40,328 bases of DNA from NCBI RefSeq assembly GCF_016905445.1, contig NZ_JAFEXF010000051.1:1-40328 (forward strand), written 5' to 3'. The DNA comes from Streptomyces sp. G44. Lineage in GTDB: Bacteria; Actinomycetota; Actinomycetes; Streptomycetales; Streptomycetaceae. The position numbers and the translations under genes are program-made. Below, piece by piece: positions 14,037 through 22,911 of this stretch; position 1 is the stretch's first letter; each line of letters opens with the position of its first letter. Under the pieces are notes generated by a model. That model saw nothing but the letters and a program-made list of their open reading frames with translations. It searched no databases and was not told the DNA's origin.

Positions 14037-14788
14037 GTTCTCTGCTGCTCCTGACCAATGCCCTCCAGCCGTCGACGGAGGTGCTCCCCGCCCTCGGCCT
14101 GCTCCTCCACCACGTGCGCGTCGCCCCGGCGGAGGGACCCGCCCTCGTCGACACCCCCGGCGCCGACGTCATCCTGATCGACGGGCGCCGCGACCTCCCC
14201 CAGGTGCGCAGCCTCTGCCAGCTGCTGCGCTCCACCGGGCCCGGCTGTCCGCTGGTCCTCGTGGTCACCGAGGGCGGCCTCGCGGCCGTCACCGCGGACT
14301 GGGGCATCGACGACGTGCTCCTCGACACGGCCGGTCCCGCCGAGGTCGAGGCGCGGCTGCGGCTCGCGATGGGCCGCCAGCAGATCACCTCCGACGACTC
14401 CCCCATGGAGATCCGCAACGGCGATCTCTCCGTGGACGAGGCGACGTACAGCGCGAAGCTCAAGGGCCGGGTCCTCGACCTGACCTTCAAGGAGTTCGAG
14501 CTGCTCAAGTACCTGGCGCAGCACCCGGGCCGGGTCTTCACCCGCGCCCAGCTGCTCCAGGAGGTCTGGGGCTACGACTACTTCGGCGGCACGCGCACGG
14601 TCGACGTCCACGTGCGGCGGCTGCGCGCGAAGCTCGGCGTCGAGCACGAGTCGCTCATCGGCACCGTCCGCAACGTCGGTTACCGCTTCGTGGTGCCGGA
14701 GAAGGTCGAGCGGGCGGCCGAGGAGGAGAAGGCCAAGGCGAAGGCGGAGGCGGAGGAAGCGGCGGCGGAGACGGCCAGGGCGAAGTAG
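14033..14788 (+). CDS. glnR: GlnR, global nitrogen regulator (OmpR family)
   Basis: A 251-aa atypical OmpR-type regulator. The receiver-like domain (residues 1-115) starts S-S-L-L-L-L-T-N and keeps only D50 of the usual acidic pocket (I-L-I-D-G-R). In GlnR that Asp is not a phospho-acceptor but helps hold the dimer, together with R52. The C-terminal winged helix (about 125-222) contains L-T-F-K-E-F-E-L-L and [10 protein letters not shown]. The tail is Lys/Glu/Ala-rich and disordered. GlnR activates glnA, amtB and nitrite/nitrate genes under nitrogen limitation and, in Streptomyces, competes with PhoP at shared targets. No cognate kinase is adjacent, as expected. A short ORF overlaps its start. 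Confidence 0.93.
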   Translation: MSSLLLLTNALQPSTEVLPALGLLLHHVRVAPAEGPALVDTPGADVILIDGRRDLPQVRSLCQLLRSTGPGCPLVLVVTEGGLAAVTADWGIDDVLLDTAGPAEVEARLRLAMGRQQITSDDSPMEIRNGDLSVDEATYSAKLKGRVLDLTFKEFELLKYLAQHPGRVFTRAQLLQEVWGYDYFGGTRTVDVHVRRLRAKLGVEHESLIGTVRNVGYRFVVPEKVERAAEEEKAKAKAEAEEAAAETARAK

Positions 14789-14836
14789 GCCGCCGTACCC
14801 TGCGGAGCGGCAGGTCCATCCGCGTAGACTGCGCGC

Positions 14837-15859
14837 GTGGCCAAGGTGACGCGGGACGATGTGGCGCGACTGGCGGGTACTTCGACCGCGGTCGTCAGTT
14901 ATGTCATCAACAATGGACCCCGGCCGGTCGCCCCGGCCACGCGCGAGCGTGTACTCGCCGCGATCAAGGAGCTGGGCTACCGCCCGGACCGGGTCGCGCA
15001 GGCGATGGCGTCCCGGCGCACGGACCTCATAGGCATGATCGTGCCGGACGCGCGCCAGCCGTTCTTCGCGGAGATGACGCACGCCGTCGAACAGGCGGCG
15101 TCCGAGCGCGGAAAGATGGTCCTCGTCGGCAACTCCGACTACGTGGAGGAGCGCGAGACCCACTACCTGCGCGCCTTCCTCGGCATGCGGGTCTCCGGCC
15201 TCATCCTCGTCAGCCACGGCCTGACCGACCAGGCCGCCGCCGAGATAGACGCCTGGGACGCGCGGGTGGTGCTGCTGCACGAGCGGCCCGAGGCCATCGA
15301 CGACGTCGCGGTCGTCACGGACGACATCGGCGGCGCGCAGCTCGCCACCCGCCACCTCCTCGAACACGGCCACGAGTACGTCGCCTGTCTCGGCGGCATG
15401 GCCGAGACCCCGACCGTCGGCGACCCCGTCTCCGACCACGTCGAGGGCTGGCGGCGCGCGATGCGGGAGGCCGGACGCTCGGTGGAGGGGCGCCTCTTCG
15501 AAGCGCCGTACAACCGCTACGACGCGTACGAGGTGGGTCTGGAGCTGCTCGCCGGGCCCGACCGGCCCACCGCCATCTTCTGCTCGACGGACGACCAGGC
15601 CATCGGCGTGCTGCGGGCCGCGCGCGAACTGCGCATCGACGTGCCGGGGGAGCTGGCCGTCGCCGGTTTCGACGACGTCAAGGAGGCGGGCCTCACGGAC
15701 CCGCCGCTGACGACCGTGGCCTCCGACCGTCCCGCGATGGCCCGCGCAGCCGTGGACCTGGTCCTGGACGACGGGCTGCGGGTCGCGGGTTCGCGCCGCG
15801 AACGGCTGAAGCAGTTCCCCTCGCGGCTGGTCGTACGCCGGTCCTGCGGCTGCCACTGA
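14837..15859 (+). CDS. LacI-family transcriptional regulator
   Basis: A 340-aa protein with a LacI helix-turn-helix at residues 3-25 ([21 protein letters not shown]), a hinge, and a periplasmic-binding-protein-like effector domain to about residue 330. It ends with an unusual R-R-S-C-G-C-H. It probably senses a sugar or sugar phosphate and represses carbon-use genes; no such genes are adjacent, so the regulon is elsewhere. The GTG start at 14837 has a TAGACT hexamer 6 nt upstream and no ribosome binding site, which suggests a leaderless transcript separate from glnR 48 nt earlier. Confidence 0.85.
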   Translation: MAKVTRDDVARLAGTSTAVVSYVINNGPRPVAPATRERVLAAIKELGYRPDRVAQAMASRRTDLIGMIVPDARQPFFAEMTHAVEQAASERGKMVLVGNSDYVEERETHYLRAFLGMRVSGLILVSHGLTDQAAAEIDAWDARVVLLHERPEAIDDVAVVTDDIGGAQLATRHLLEHGHEYVACLGGMAETPTVGDPVSDHVEGWRRAMREAGRSVEGRLFEAPYNRYDAYEVGLELLAGPDRPTAIFCSTDDQAIGVLRAARELRIDVPGELAVAGFDDVKEAGLTDPPLTTVASDRPAMARAAVDLVLDDGLRVAGSRRERLKQFPSRLVVRRSCGCH

Positions 15860-15910
15860 GCGTCCGCCGGGACGGGCTTTATAACGGGCATACACACTTC
15901 TGCCGGGCTT

Positions 15911-15938
15911 CTCAGGACGTACTCAGGCAGCTCTCATG
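15911..15938 (+). promoter_or_regulatory. Three 11-bp-spaced direct repeats (CTCAGG, CTCAGG, CTCATG) before the HtrA gene
   Basis: CTCAGG at 15911, CTCAGG at 15922 and CTCATG at 15933 recur every 11 bp, one helical turn, on the same face. OmpR-type regulators bind such tandem sites as head-to-tail dimers. The array ends about 10 bp before a CACTGT hexamer (15948-15953) that could serve as -10 for a transcript starting at the ATG at 15961, so it would overlap the -35 region. The response regulator encoded 76 nt after the protease gene is the obvious candidate binder; that is inference. Confidence 0.6.
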
Positions 15939-15960
15939 TACGCCGGTCACTGTCGATGAC

Positions 15961-16977
15961 ATGACCGAGACCTTCCGCCACAGCGGCGAGTACCCCCAGC
16001 AGCAGTCGTCAGCGCCTGTGCACCACGGCGGTACGCAGGGCGGCTTCCCGCCCCCGCCCGCCTACGCGCCGGAGGCGCCCCACGGGCCCGCCCCGCGCCG
16101 GCGCAGGGCCAAGGGTCCGGTGGCCCTGCTCGCCGCCGTCGCCATCGCGGCGGCGGCCGTGGGCGGCGGCACCGCGTACGCCGTGCAGACGCTGACCGAA
16201 CCGGGCACCACCACCTCGGCCACCAGCACGGTTGCCGTGCCCACCAGCAAGAAGGGCACCGTCTCCGGGGTCGCCGAGGCGGTCGGCCCCAGCATCGTCG
16301 AGATCGGCGCCGACACCGCCCGGGGCAAGTCGACGGGCTCCGGGGTCATCACCACGAGCGACGGTGAGATCGTCACCAACAACCACGTCATCGCGGGCGC
16401 CACCTCGATCAAGGTGCGGACGAACGACGGGAAGACGTACGACGCCGAGGTCGTCGGCACCGACAGCAAGAAGGACCTCGCGCTCATCCGCCTGAAGGGC
16501 GCCTCCGGGCTCAAGCCGGCGACGCTCGGCGACTCCGACCAGGTGAAGGTCGGCGACGAGGTCGTCGCCATCGGCTCCCCCGAGGGCCTGACCGGCACCG
16601 TCACCAGCGGCATCATCTCCGCGCTCGACCGGGACGTCACCGTCTCCACGGGCGAGGGGCAGCAGCAGCCGCAGGGCCCGCAGGGCGGCTGGCCGTTCGA
16701 GTTCGGCGGGCAGGAGTTCAACGGCGACACCGGGTCGTCGAAGACCACGTACAAGGCGCTCCAGACCGACGCCTCGCTCAACCCCGGCAACTCCGGCGGC
16801 GCCCTCATCGACATGAACGGCAACATCATCGGCATCAACTCCGCGATGTACGCGCCCAGTTCGTCGGCACAGGGCGGCGGCGACGCGGCCTCCGGCAGCG
16901 TCGGCCTCGGCTTCGCCATCCCCATCAACACGGTCAAGGACGACCTCGGCAAGCTGCGCTCGGGCTCGCAGAGCTGA
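15961..16977 (+). CDS. HtrA-type membrane-anchored serine protease lacking PDZ
   Basis: A 338-aa protein. Residues 1-50 form a Pro/Gln/His-rich cytosolic tail ending in a basic R-R-R-R-A-K. One membrane helix spans residues about 53-75, and an extracytoplasmic trypsin-like domain spans about 95-335. The triad is H142 (T-N-N-H-V-I), D172 (K-K-D-L-A-L) and S278 (P-G-N-S-G-G). A 25-residue Gln/Gly-rich insertion lies at about 232-258. The protein ends right after the protease domain, so the PDZ domain usual in HtrA/DegP/PepD is absent. It probably degrades misfolded envelope proteins under stress. The ATG at 15961 has no ribosome binding site. It sits directly upstream of a two-component system. 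Confidence 0.88.
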   Translation: MTETFRHSGEYPQQQSSAPVHHGGTQGGFPPPPAYAPEAPHGPAPRRRRAKGPVALLAAVAIAAAAVGGGTAYAVQTLTEPGTTTSATSTVAVPTSKKGTVSGVAEAVGPSIVEIGADTARGKSTGSGVITTSDGEIVTNNHVIAGATSIKVRTNDGKTYDAEVVGTDSKKDLALIRLKGASGLKPATLGDSDQVKVGDEVVAIGSPEGLTGTVTSGIISALDRDVTVSTGEGQQQPQGPQGGWPFEFGGQEFNGDTGSSKTTYKALQTDASLNPGNSGGALIDMNGNIIGINSAMYAPSSSAQGGGDAASGSVGLGFAIPINTVKDDLGKLRSGSQS

Positions 16978-17053
16978 CGGCGGCCGGAACGCGCCCCGCG
17001 TGCGAGGCTGATACCGGCCCGTTCCACCCCTTTCCCGAGGAAGTCCGAAGCCC

Positions 17054-17791
17054 ATGAACCCCGCCGAAGGCGACCGCACCGGTGACCGCGAGCAGCAGCG
17101 CATCCTGATCGTGGACGACGAGCCCGCCGTGCGGGAGGCGCTGCGCCGCAGTCTCGCGTTCGAGGGGTACGGCACCGAGGTCGCCGTCGACGGCGCCGAC
17201 GCCCTGGAGAAGGCCGCGGCCCGCCGCCCCGACCTCGTCGTGCTCGACATCCAGATGCCCCGCATGGACGGCCTCACCGCCGCCCGCAGGCTCCGCGCCA
17301 CCGGGTCGACCACGCCGATCCTGATGCTCACCGCGCGCGACACCGTCGGCGACCGCGTGACGGGGCTCGACGCGGGCGCCGACGACTACCTGGTCAAGCC
17401 GTTCGAGCTGGACGAGCTGTTCGCCCGCATCCGCGCCCTGCTCAGGCGCAGTTCGTACGCCGCCGGGGCGGGGCGGGCCGAGGAGGGCGACACCCTCGCC
17501 TTCGCCGACCTGCGGATGGACCTGGCGACGCGCGAGGTCACGCGGGGCGGGCGGACGGTGGAACTGACCCGGACGGAGTTCACCCTGCTGGAGATGTTCC
17601 TGGCCCACCCGCGCCAGGTCCTGACCCGTGAGCAGATCCTCAAGGCCGTCTGGGGCTTCGACTTCGAGCCGTCCTCCAACTCCCTGGACGTGTACGTGAT
17701 GTACCTGCGCCGCAAGACGGAGGCGGCCGGCGAGCCGCGCCTCGTGCACACGGTGCGGGGCGTGGGGTACGTGCTGCGGGGCGGCGAGTGA
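17054..17791 (+). CDS. OmpR-family response regulator
   Basis: A 245-aa protein. The receiver domain (16-130) has acidic pair D21/D22, phospho-acceptor D65 (V-V-L-D-I-Q-M-P), T in L-M-L-T-A and K in L-V-K-P. The winged-helix output domain (about 150-243) contains L-T-R-T-E-F-T-L-L and [10 protein letters not shown]. It resembles MprA/TcrA-type regulators, which in mycobacteria govern envelope stress and an HtrA protease. The gene overlaps the kinase start by 4 nt (GTGA). By position it matches SCO4155 of S. coelicolor (from memory). Confidence 0.9.
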   Translation: MNPAEGDRTGDREQQRILIVDDEPAVREALRRSLAFEGYGTEVAVDGADALEKAAARRPDLVVLDIQMPRMDGLTAARRLRATGSTTPILMLTARDTVGDRVTGLDAGADDYLVKPFELDELFARIRALLRRSSYAAGAGRAEEGDTLAFADLRMDLATREVTRGGRTVELTRTEFTLLEMFLAHPRQVLTREQILKAVWGFDFEPSSNSLDVYVMYLRRKTEAAGEPRLVHTVRGVGYVLRGGE

Positions 17792-19218
17792 GCGGCCTCG
17801 CACGGCGGTTCCGGGGGCTGCCGCTGCGGTCCCGGCTGGCACTGCTGGTCGCGACGGCCGTGGCGGTGGCGGTGGCCATGGCGGCGGCGGTGTGCTGGTT
17901 CGTGGTGCGGGACGCGCTGGTGGATTCGCTGGACGACTCGTTGAACGAGAGCCGCGCCTCCGACGACTGGAACAACTATGTGAACCGCATGATCGACGGG
18001 GACGGCCGGTGCCGCCGCACGATCGTCGAGCAGAACAACGCGTCGCCGAACCTGCTCGAACAGATCGTGCAGGTGGTCGACCAGACCGGCGGCAGCTGTG
18101 TCGTCCTCGGCAAGCAGAGCCTCGGCCTGAAGCAGGCCGACACCGAGGTCGCCCGCCGCGAGGCGCCCTCTGCCTTCCACGACGCCACCGCCTCCGACGG
18201 CACCGAGTACCGCGTGCTCACCTACCCCCTGGACGGCACCCCGTACGCCGTCTCCCTGGCCCGCCCCCTCAGCGAGGTGCACGACACGCTCGACAACCTC
18301 ACCCTGCTGCTCTCGGTGGTGGGCGGTGTCGGCATCCTCGGCGCGGGCGTGGCCGGCCTCTGGGTGGCCCGCACCGGTCTGCGCCCGGTGGACCGCCTCA
18401 CCGAGGCCGTGGAGCACGTGGCCCGCACCGAGGATCTGGACCTTCGTATCCCCGTCGAGGGCGACGACGAGATCGCCCGCCTGTCGGAGTCCTTCAACTC
18501 CATGACCGCCTCGCTGGCCTCCTCCCGCGACCTCCAGCAGCAGCTGATCGCGGACGCGGGCCACGAGCTGCGCACCCCGCTGACCTCCCTGCGCACCAAC
18601 ATCGAGCTGCTCGCCCGCAGCGAGGACACCGGCCGGGCCATCCCGCCCGACGACCGCAGGGCGCTGCTCGCCTCAGTCAAGGCGCAGATGACGGAACTGG
18701 CCGCGCTGATCGGGGACCTCCAGGAGCTGTCCCGGCCCGACGCCGGGCACGGCGGCGCCAAGGTGCAGGTCATCGCCCTGCACGACATCGTCGAAGCGGC
18801 CCTGGACCGGGCCCGGCTGCGCGGCCCCGAGCTGACCTTCACGGCGGACCTCTCCCCCTGGTACGTCCGCGCGGAACCGGCCGCCCTGGAGCGCGCCGTG
18901 GTCAACCTCCTGGACAACGCGGTGAAGTTCGGCCCGCCGGGCTCGGCCATCGAGGTCGCCCTGCGGGCGGGCGAACTGACGGTGCGCGACCACGGCCCCG
19001 GCATCCCCGCCGAGGAGCTCCCCCACGTCTTCGACCGCTTCTGGCGCTCGCCCACCGCGCGGAGCCTGCCGGGTTCCGGGCTGGGCCTCTCCATCGTGGA
19101 CCGCACGGTGCGGCAGTCCGGCGGCGAGGTGACGCTGGGCGCGGCGGACGGCGGCGGCACGGTGGCCTCGGTCCGGCTGCCGGGGGCGGCGACACCGCCG
19201 CCGAGCGAGCTGCCCTGA
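17788..19218 (+). CDS. Sensor histidine kinase
   Basis: A 476-aa two-pass membrane kinase with a GTG start. Helix 1 is at about 16-40. An extracytoplasmic sensor of about 130 residues (41-170) contains two Cys (C75, C104) that could pair. Helix 2 is at about 172-194, then HAMP (195-248), and HisKA with phospho-acceptor H259 ([10 protein letters not shown]). The ATPase domain has N-box N-L-L-D-N-A-V (372-378), G1 D-H-G-P-G-I and G2 G-S-G-L-G-L. It is the partner of the overlapping response regulator, and the pair probably controls the HtrA gene in front of them. The stimulus is unknown; envelope stress is a fair guess from the MprAB comparison. Confidence 0.9.
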   Translation: MSGLARRFRGLPLRSRLALLVATAVAVAVAMAAAVCWFVVRDALVDSLDDSLNESRASDDWNNYVNRMIDGDGRCRRTIVEQNNASPNLLEQIVQVVDQTGGSCVVLGKQSLGLKQADTEVARREAPSAFHDATASDGTEYRVLTYPLDGTPYAVSLARPLSEVHDTLDNLTLLLSVVGGVGILGAGVAGLWVARTGLRPVDRLTEAVEHVARTEDLDLRIPVEGDDEIARLSESFNSMTASLASSRDLQQQLIADAGHELRTPLTSLRTNIELLARSEDTGRAIPPDDRRALLASVKAQMTELAALIGDLQELSRPDAGHGGAKVQVIALHDIVEAALDRARLRGPELTFTADLSPWYVRAEPAALERAVVNLLDNAVKFGPPGSAIEVALRAGELTVRDHGPGIPAEELPHVFDRFWRSPTARSLPGSGLGLSIVDRTVRQSGGEVTLGAADGGGTVASVRLPGAATPPPSELP

Positions 19219-19231
19219 GCCCGGCGTCCCA

Positions 19232-19262
19232 CCCATGGCGAGACGGAGCGTCTTGCCATGGG
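19232..19262 (+). terminator. Strong 14-bp hairpin with 3-nt loop after the kinase gene
   Basis: CCCATGGCGAGACG and CGTCTTGCCATGGG pair over 14 bp with one G/T position and a GAG loop. It follows the kinase stop by 13 nt and probably terminates that operon, but it also contains the GAGACG...CGTCT half-sites of the operator-like repeat 33 bp further on. Confidence 0.6.
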
Positions 19263-19294
19263 CCGGAGGGCGCGCTACAGTCGCACTCACCGAC

Positions 19295-19314
19295 GAGACG
19301 GATCGTATCGTCTC
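19295..19314 (+). promoter_or_regulatory. Inverted repeat GAGACG-N8-CGTCTC before the ABC-F gene
   Basis: A 6+6 bp inverted repeat of the kind bound by TetR-type repressors. It overlaps a TATCGT hexamer (19306-19311) that could be a -10 for a transcript beginning near a GTG at 19320. The left part (CGAGACGGA-N-CGT) repeats the sequence at 19239-19251. No TetR gene is nearby. Confidence 0.5.
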
Positions 19315-19352
19315 AATCGGTGCCGTCCTCTGTTCCCGGCCGAAGGACCTAC

Positions 19353-20960
19353 TTGTTCCCAGCAGCCCGCACCCCTGCCCTCACCCCCTCCCAGCTCACC
19401 CTCGCCCACGTCACCAAGCGCTACGACGACCACGTGGTCCTCGACCGCGTCTCCCTCACCGTCCGCCCCGGTGAGCGAGCCGGCGTCATCGGGGACAACG
19501 GCTCGGGCAAGTCCACCCTGCTGCGGCTCATCGCCGGGCGGGAGACGCCCGACAACGGCACGGTCACCGTCGGCGCCCCCGGCGGCACCGGGCACCTCGC
19601 CCAGACGATCGACCTGCCGGACACGGCGACCGTCGGGGACGCGATCGACCTCGCCCTCGCCGAACTGCGCTCCCTGGAGCGGTGGATCCGGGCCGCCGAG
19701 GCCGAGTTGGAGGGCGCGGACGCGGCGGCGTACGACCGTTACGCCGCCCTCGTCGCCGCCTTCGAGGCGCGCGGCGGGCACGACGCCGACCGGCGCGTCG
19801 AGGTCACCCTGCGCCACCTCGGCGAGCGGGCGCCGCTGGACCGCGCGCGACCGCTCGGCACGCTCTCCGGGGGCCGGCGCTCCCGCCTCGCACTCGCCGG
19901 GACCCTCGCGTCCGACCCGGAGCTGCTGCTCCTCGACGAGCCGACGAACGACCTCGACGACGAGGCGGTGCGCTGGCTGGAGGACCGGCTGCGCGCCCAC
20001 CGCGGCACGGTCGTCGCCGTCACGCACGACCGGGCCTTCCTGGACCGGGTCACCACGACGATCCTGGAGGTGGACGGCGACGCGCGCACCGTGCGGCGCT
20101 ACGGCGACGGCTACGCCGGATACCTGACCGCCAAGGCCGCCGAACGCGCCCGCCACGAGCGGGAGTACGAGACGTGGCGTGCCGAGGTCGCCCGCCACTC
20201 CGCGCTCGCCGAGTCGAACATCGGGCTGCTCGCGGCGATCCCGCGCAAGGCGCCGAGCGCCTTCAGCGGCGCGGGCGCGTTCCGCGCGCGGTCGCGGGCG
20301 CACGGCGCGATGGGCCGTATCCGCAACGCGCGCGAACGGTTGCAGCGCCTCACCGAGCATCCCGTCCCGCCGCCCCCGCGGCCCCTGCGTCTCACGGCCG
20401 GACTCCAGGGGGAGGCGGCCGGCGCGGCCGAGCTGACCGACGTACGCGTGGCGGGCCGCCTGAGCATCGAGGGGACGCTGCGGATCGGCGCCGGTGAGCG
20501 GGTGCTCGTCACCGGGCCCAACGGCGCGGGCAAGACGACGTTGCTGGCGCTGCTCGCCGGGGAGCTGGCGCCCGACAGCGGTCACGTCCGGCGCCCGGAG
20601 CGCGTCGGGTTCCTGCGGCAGGACAACTCCCTGTGGCAGGAGAGACGTTCCGCGCTGTCGCTCTTCGGCGAGGAGCGGCGGGAGGAGCTGCTGGGCCTCG
20701 GGCTCTTCCGGGAGGAGGACATCACCCGGCCGGTGCGGGAGCTCTCCGTGGGCCAGCGGCGCCGCCTCGAACTGGCCGGCCTCGTCTCCCGCCCCCTGGA
20801 CCTGCTCCTCCTGGACGAGCCGACCAACCACATGTCCCCTGCCCTGGTGGAGGACCTGGAGGCGGCACTCGCGCACTTCCGGGGCACCCTGGTGATCGTC
20901 AGCCACGACCGGCGGCTGCGCTCCCGCTTCCACGGCAGACGGCTCCCCCTGGGAAATTGA
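19353..20960 (+). CDS. ABC-F family ATPase (ribosome-protection/ARE-like)
   Basis: A 535-aa soluble protein with two ABC cassettes and no membrane segments. Cassette 1 has Walker A G-D-N-G-S-G-K-S-T, signature L-S-G-G-R-R-S-R and Walker B L-L-L-L-D-E-P-T-N-D-L. Cassette 2 has Walker A G-P-N-G-A-G-K-T-T, signature L-S-V-G-Q-R-R-R and D-E-P-T-N-H-M-S. The linker (about 255-345) is charged. The LSVGQ and D-E-P-T-N-H-x-S features are typical of actinobacterial antibiotic-resistance ABC-F proteins (TlrC/OleB/LmrC group), which displace ribosome-bound drugs. Specificity cannot be told. The TTG at 19353 has an AAGGA site 5 nt upstream; an in-frame GTG at 19320, 8 nt after a TATCGT hexamer, is a leaderless alternative that would add 11 residues. 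Confidence 0.85.
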   Translation: MFPAARTPALTPSQLTLAHVTKRYDDHVVLDRVSLTVRPGERAGVIGDNGSGKSTLLRLIAGRETPDNGTVTVGAPGGTGHLAQTIDLPDTATVGDAIDLALAELRSLERWIRAAEAELEGADAAAYDRYAALVAAFEARGGHDADRRVEVTLRHLGERAPLDRARPLGTLSGGRRSRLALAGTLASDPELLLLDEPTNDLDDEAVRWLEDRLRAHRGTVVAVTHDRAFLDRVTTTILEVDGDARTVRRYGDGYAGYLTAKAAERARHEREYETWRAEVARHSALAESNIGLLAAIPRKAPSAFSGAGAFRARSRAHGAMGRIRNARERLQRLTEHPVPPPPRPLRLTAGLQGEAAGAAELTDVRVAGRLSIEGTLRIGAGERVLVTGPNGAGKTTLLALLAGELAPDSGHVRRPERVGFLRQDNSLWQERRSALSLFGEERREELLGLGLFREEDITRPVRELSVGQRRRLELAGLVSRPLDLLLLDEPTNHMSPALVEDLEAALAHFRGTLVIVSHDRRLRSRFHGRRLPLGN

Positions 20961-21074
20961 CCCACCTTATCGGCGGCCAACTGCACCACGGCGCGGGGCA
21001 ATCGCGCGCCTAGAGTCGTACGCACAAGGCCACGGGGGAACCCGGGACCACCGCCCGGAGCAGGGAGAACGACC

Positions 21075-21569
21075 ATGAACGCCCACGTCCTCAAGCCGGT
21101 TCTGACCCGCGCCGCCACCGCCGAGACCACCAGCGACCCGAGCAGCGTCATGACCCTGCTCGCCGACGCCGGCACCGACGGCAGCTCGGTCACCAGCTAC
21201 CGCTCGACCTTCGCCGAGGGGGCCGTGGGCGCCCCCGCCCACTTCCACACCAAGGCCTCGGAGCTGTTCTTCGTCATCGGCGGCTCCCTCCAGGTGCTCG
21301 TCGACGACGAGGTGAAGGTGCTGGAGCAGGGCGACTTCCTGCTCGTGCCGCCGCACACCCCGCACGCGTTCGCCGCGGCCCCCGGCTGCGAGGCCGACGT
21401 CCTGTTCGTCTTCACGCCCGGCATGCCGCGCTTCGACTACCTGCGGCTGCTCGGCCGCGTGATGCGGGGCGAGGCGAGCCCGCAGGAGATCAAGGACTCC
21501 TCCGAGCAGTACGACAACCACTACGTGGACAGCCCGGCGTGGCGCGCCGCGCTCGAAGCGGGGCAGTGA
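21075..21569 (+). CDS. Cupin-domain protein
   Basis: A 164-aa single-cupin protein. Motif 1 gives metal ligands H56, H58 and E63 (A-H-F-H-T-K-A-S-E) and motif 2 gives H97 (P-P-H-T-P-H-A-F). Such proteins are small-molecule dioxygenases, isomerases or binding proteins; the substrate is unknown. A GGGAGAA ribosome site precedes the ATG and a TAGAGT hexamer near 21012 is a possible -10. The C-terminal about 40 residues form a predicted helical extension. It converges with the DUF2993 gene only 9 nt away, without a visible terminator. Confidence 0.82.
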   Translation: MNAHVLKPVLTRAATAETTSDPSSVMTLLADAGTDGSSVTSYRSTFAEGAVGAPAHFHTKASELFFVIGGSLQVLVDDEVKVLEQGDFLLVPPHTPHAFAAAPGCEADVLFVFTPGMPRFDYLRLLGRVMRGEASPQEIKDSSEQYDNHYVDSPAWRAALEAGQ

Positions 21570-21578
21570 CCCTGAGCC

Positions 21579-22844
21579 CTACGGCCCGAAGCCCAGCCCG
21601 GTCCCCGTCAGCCGCACCCGTATGCCCTCCTTCTCCACCGTCACGTCCTGGAGCGCCACCGTCCCCGGGCCCGGCAGCTTCGGCAGCTGGAAGGCGAGGG
21701 TGAGGCGGTCGGCCAGGGCGGGGCGGGTGAGCTGGGCGAGGCCCTTGAGGAGGGCGGGGTCCAGGCCGAGCTTCCTGAGCAGCTCGGGGTGGCCCATGGC
21801 CACGTCGATGAGGTTCAGGCGCATCACGTCGTCCACGAAGCGCGGCGAGCCGGTGAGGTCGTTGAGCCTGGCGTCGCTCTTGAGTGCCTCGCGCACCACC
21901 GATTGCGGGATGCCGAGCCGCTTCACGATCGCGGGCACGGACAGCAGCGCCTTCGCCTTGGCCGTCTCCTTGGCCACGCGGTCGGCCGAGCTGCGCGACA
22001 GGTGCAGGCCCTCCTTCTCGCGCGTGCCCGGGCGGTACGTCGCCAGGTCGCCCAGTTGCAGGCTCATGCCGCCGATGTCGGTGGAGATGCCGCGCTCGCC
22101 GTTGCGCTGGATGCGGGCGTCGGCGCGCACCTTCAGGTCGTGGCCCGCGACGGGCAGCGTGCCGCGCGCGAGGACCTCGTCACGGCCGCGGCCGGTGAAC
22201 GTGACCTGGGAGGCGCCCAGTTCGCGGTTGAGGTCCTCGAAGGAGAGGAGCACTTCGCCGTGCATCGCGCCGATGCGGGCGCCTTTGACGGACGTGGGCC
22301 CCTCGCCGAGGATCGTGACGTCCGTGGCGGTGGCGGAGACCTTGGCGAGCGAGACGCGGTCGGCCGCGACGTCCGGGACGGTCACCTTCACCCGCTCCAG
22401 CCGCTTGTCGAGGACCTGGGTGAGGAACGGGAACCCTTCGATGTCGACCTCGGGCGCCGCGCTCAGGTCCATCTGCTGCTTGAGCTTCTCCGCGGCCTCG
22501 TGCTCGGCGTAGAGCAGGGCCCAGCGGTCGCCGAGGGCGAGGAAGGCGGTGGCGACGCCGACGGCGACCAGGGCTTTCGCGGCGAGCGGCAGCCCGGCGA
22601 AGCGGCGGCGGGCGCGGCCCCGGTCCCGGCCGCGGCCCCTGCGGCGCCTGCCGCGGCGGTGGTTGGGCGGGGTCCACGGGGCGTCGTCCGCGTCATCGGC
22701 CGGCTTCTCCTCCTGGAGGAACTCCTCCAGCGGATTCGGCGCGAGGGCTGCCAGCTCGTCGTACGGGTTGCGGTAGGGCTTGTGGGGGGTGCTGGAGAGG
22801 TCGTCCGGAGGCGGCTGTGGGGTTATGCGGTGGGGGGAACGCAT
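21579..22844 (-). CDS. DUF2993 (LmeA-like) membrane-anchored protein, longer paralogue
   Basis: A 421-aa protein. The first about 60 residues are Pro/acidic and disordered, and a dense R-R-G-R-R-R-R-G-R-G basic tract (about 62-85) precedes one membrane helix (about 88-106). The extracytoplasmic DUF2993 domain has the hallmark V-D-I-E-G-F-P-F-L-T-Q-V shared with the paralogue at 10564-11316. It is about 170 residues longer than that paralogue, with the long cytosolic tail and an inserted helical region (about 300-370, A-K-A-L-L-S-V-P-A-I-V-K-R-L). Lipid binding in the envelope is inferred from mycobacterial LmeA. The biological reason for two copies is unknown. Confidence 0.78.
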   Translation of the reverse strand: MRSPHRITPQPPPDDLSSTPHKPYRNPYDELAALAPNPLEEFLQEEKPADDADDAPWTPPNHRRGRRRRGRGRDRGRARRRFAGLPLAAKALVAVGVATAFLALGDRWALLYAEHEAAEKLKQQMDLSAAPEVDIEGFPFLTQVLDKRLERVKVTVPDVAADRVSLAKVSATATDVTILGEGPTSVKGARIGAMHGEVLLSFEDLNRELGASQVTFTGRGRDEVLARGTLPVAGHDLKVRADARIQRNGERGISTDIGGMSLQLGDLATYRPGTREKEGLHLSRSSADRVAKETAKAKALLSVPAIVKRLGIPQSVVREALKSDARLNDLTGSPRFVDDVMRLNLIDVAMGHPELLRKLGLDPALLKGLAQLTRPALADRLTLAFQLPKLPGPGTVALQDVTVEKEGIRVRLTGTGLGFGP

Positions 22845-22911
22845 CAGATGATCTCACCATACGTTCACACCCCACCCCAAGCCTTACCTCCAGTAGGCGC
22901 CGAAGTGAGCG

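Noticed and set aside
13925..15895. A 656-codon leftward open frame antisense to glnR and the LacI gene
   Set aside because: Shadow of two well-supported genes; low-complexity product.
17892..19352. N-terminal extension of the ABC-F frame back through the kinase gene
   Set aside because: The frame is open by chance in the +2 frame of the kinase; ABC-F homology starts only after 19353.
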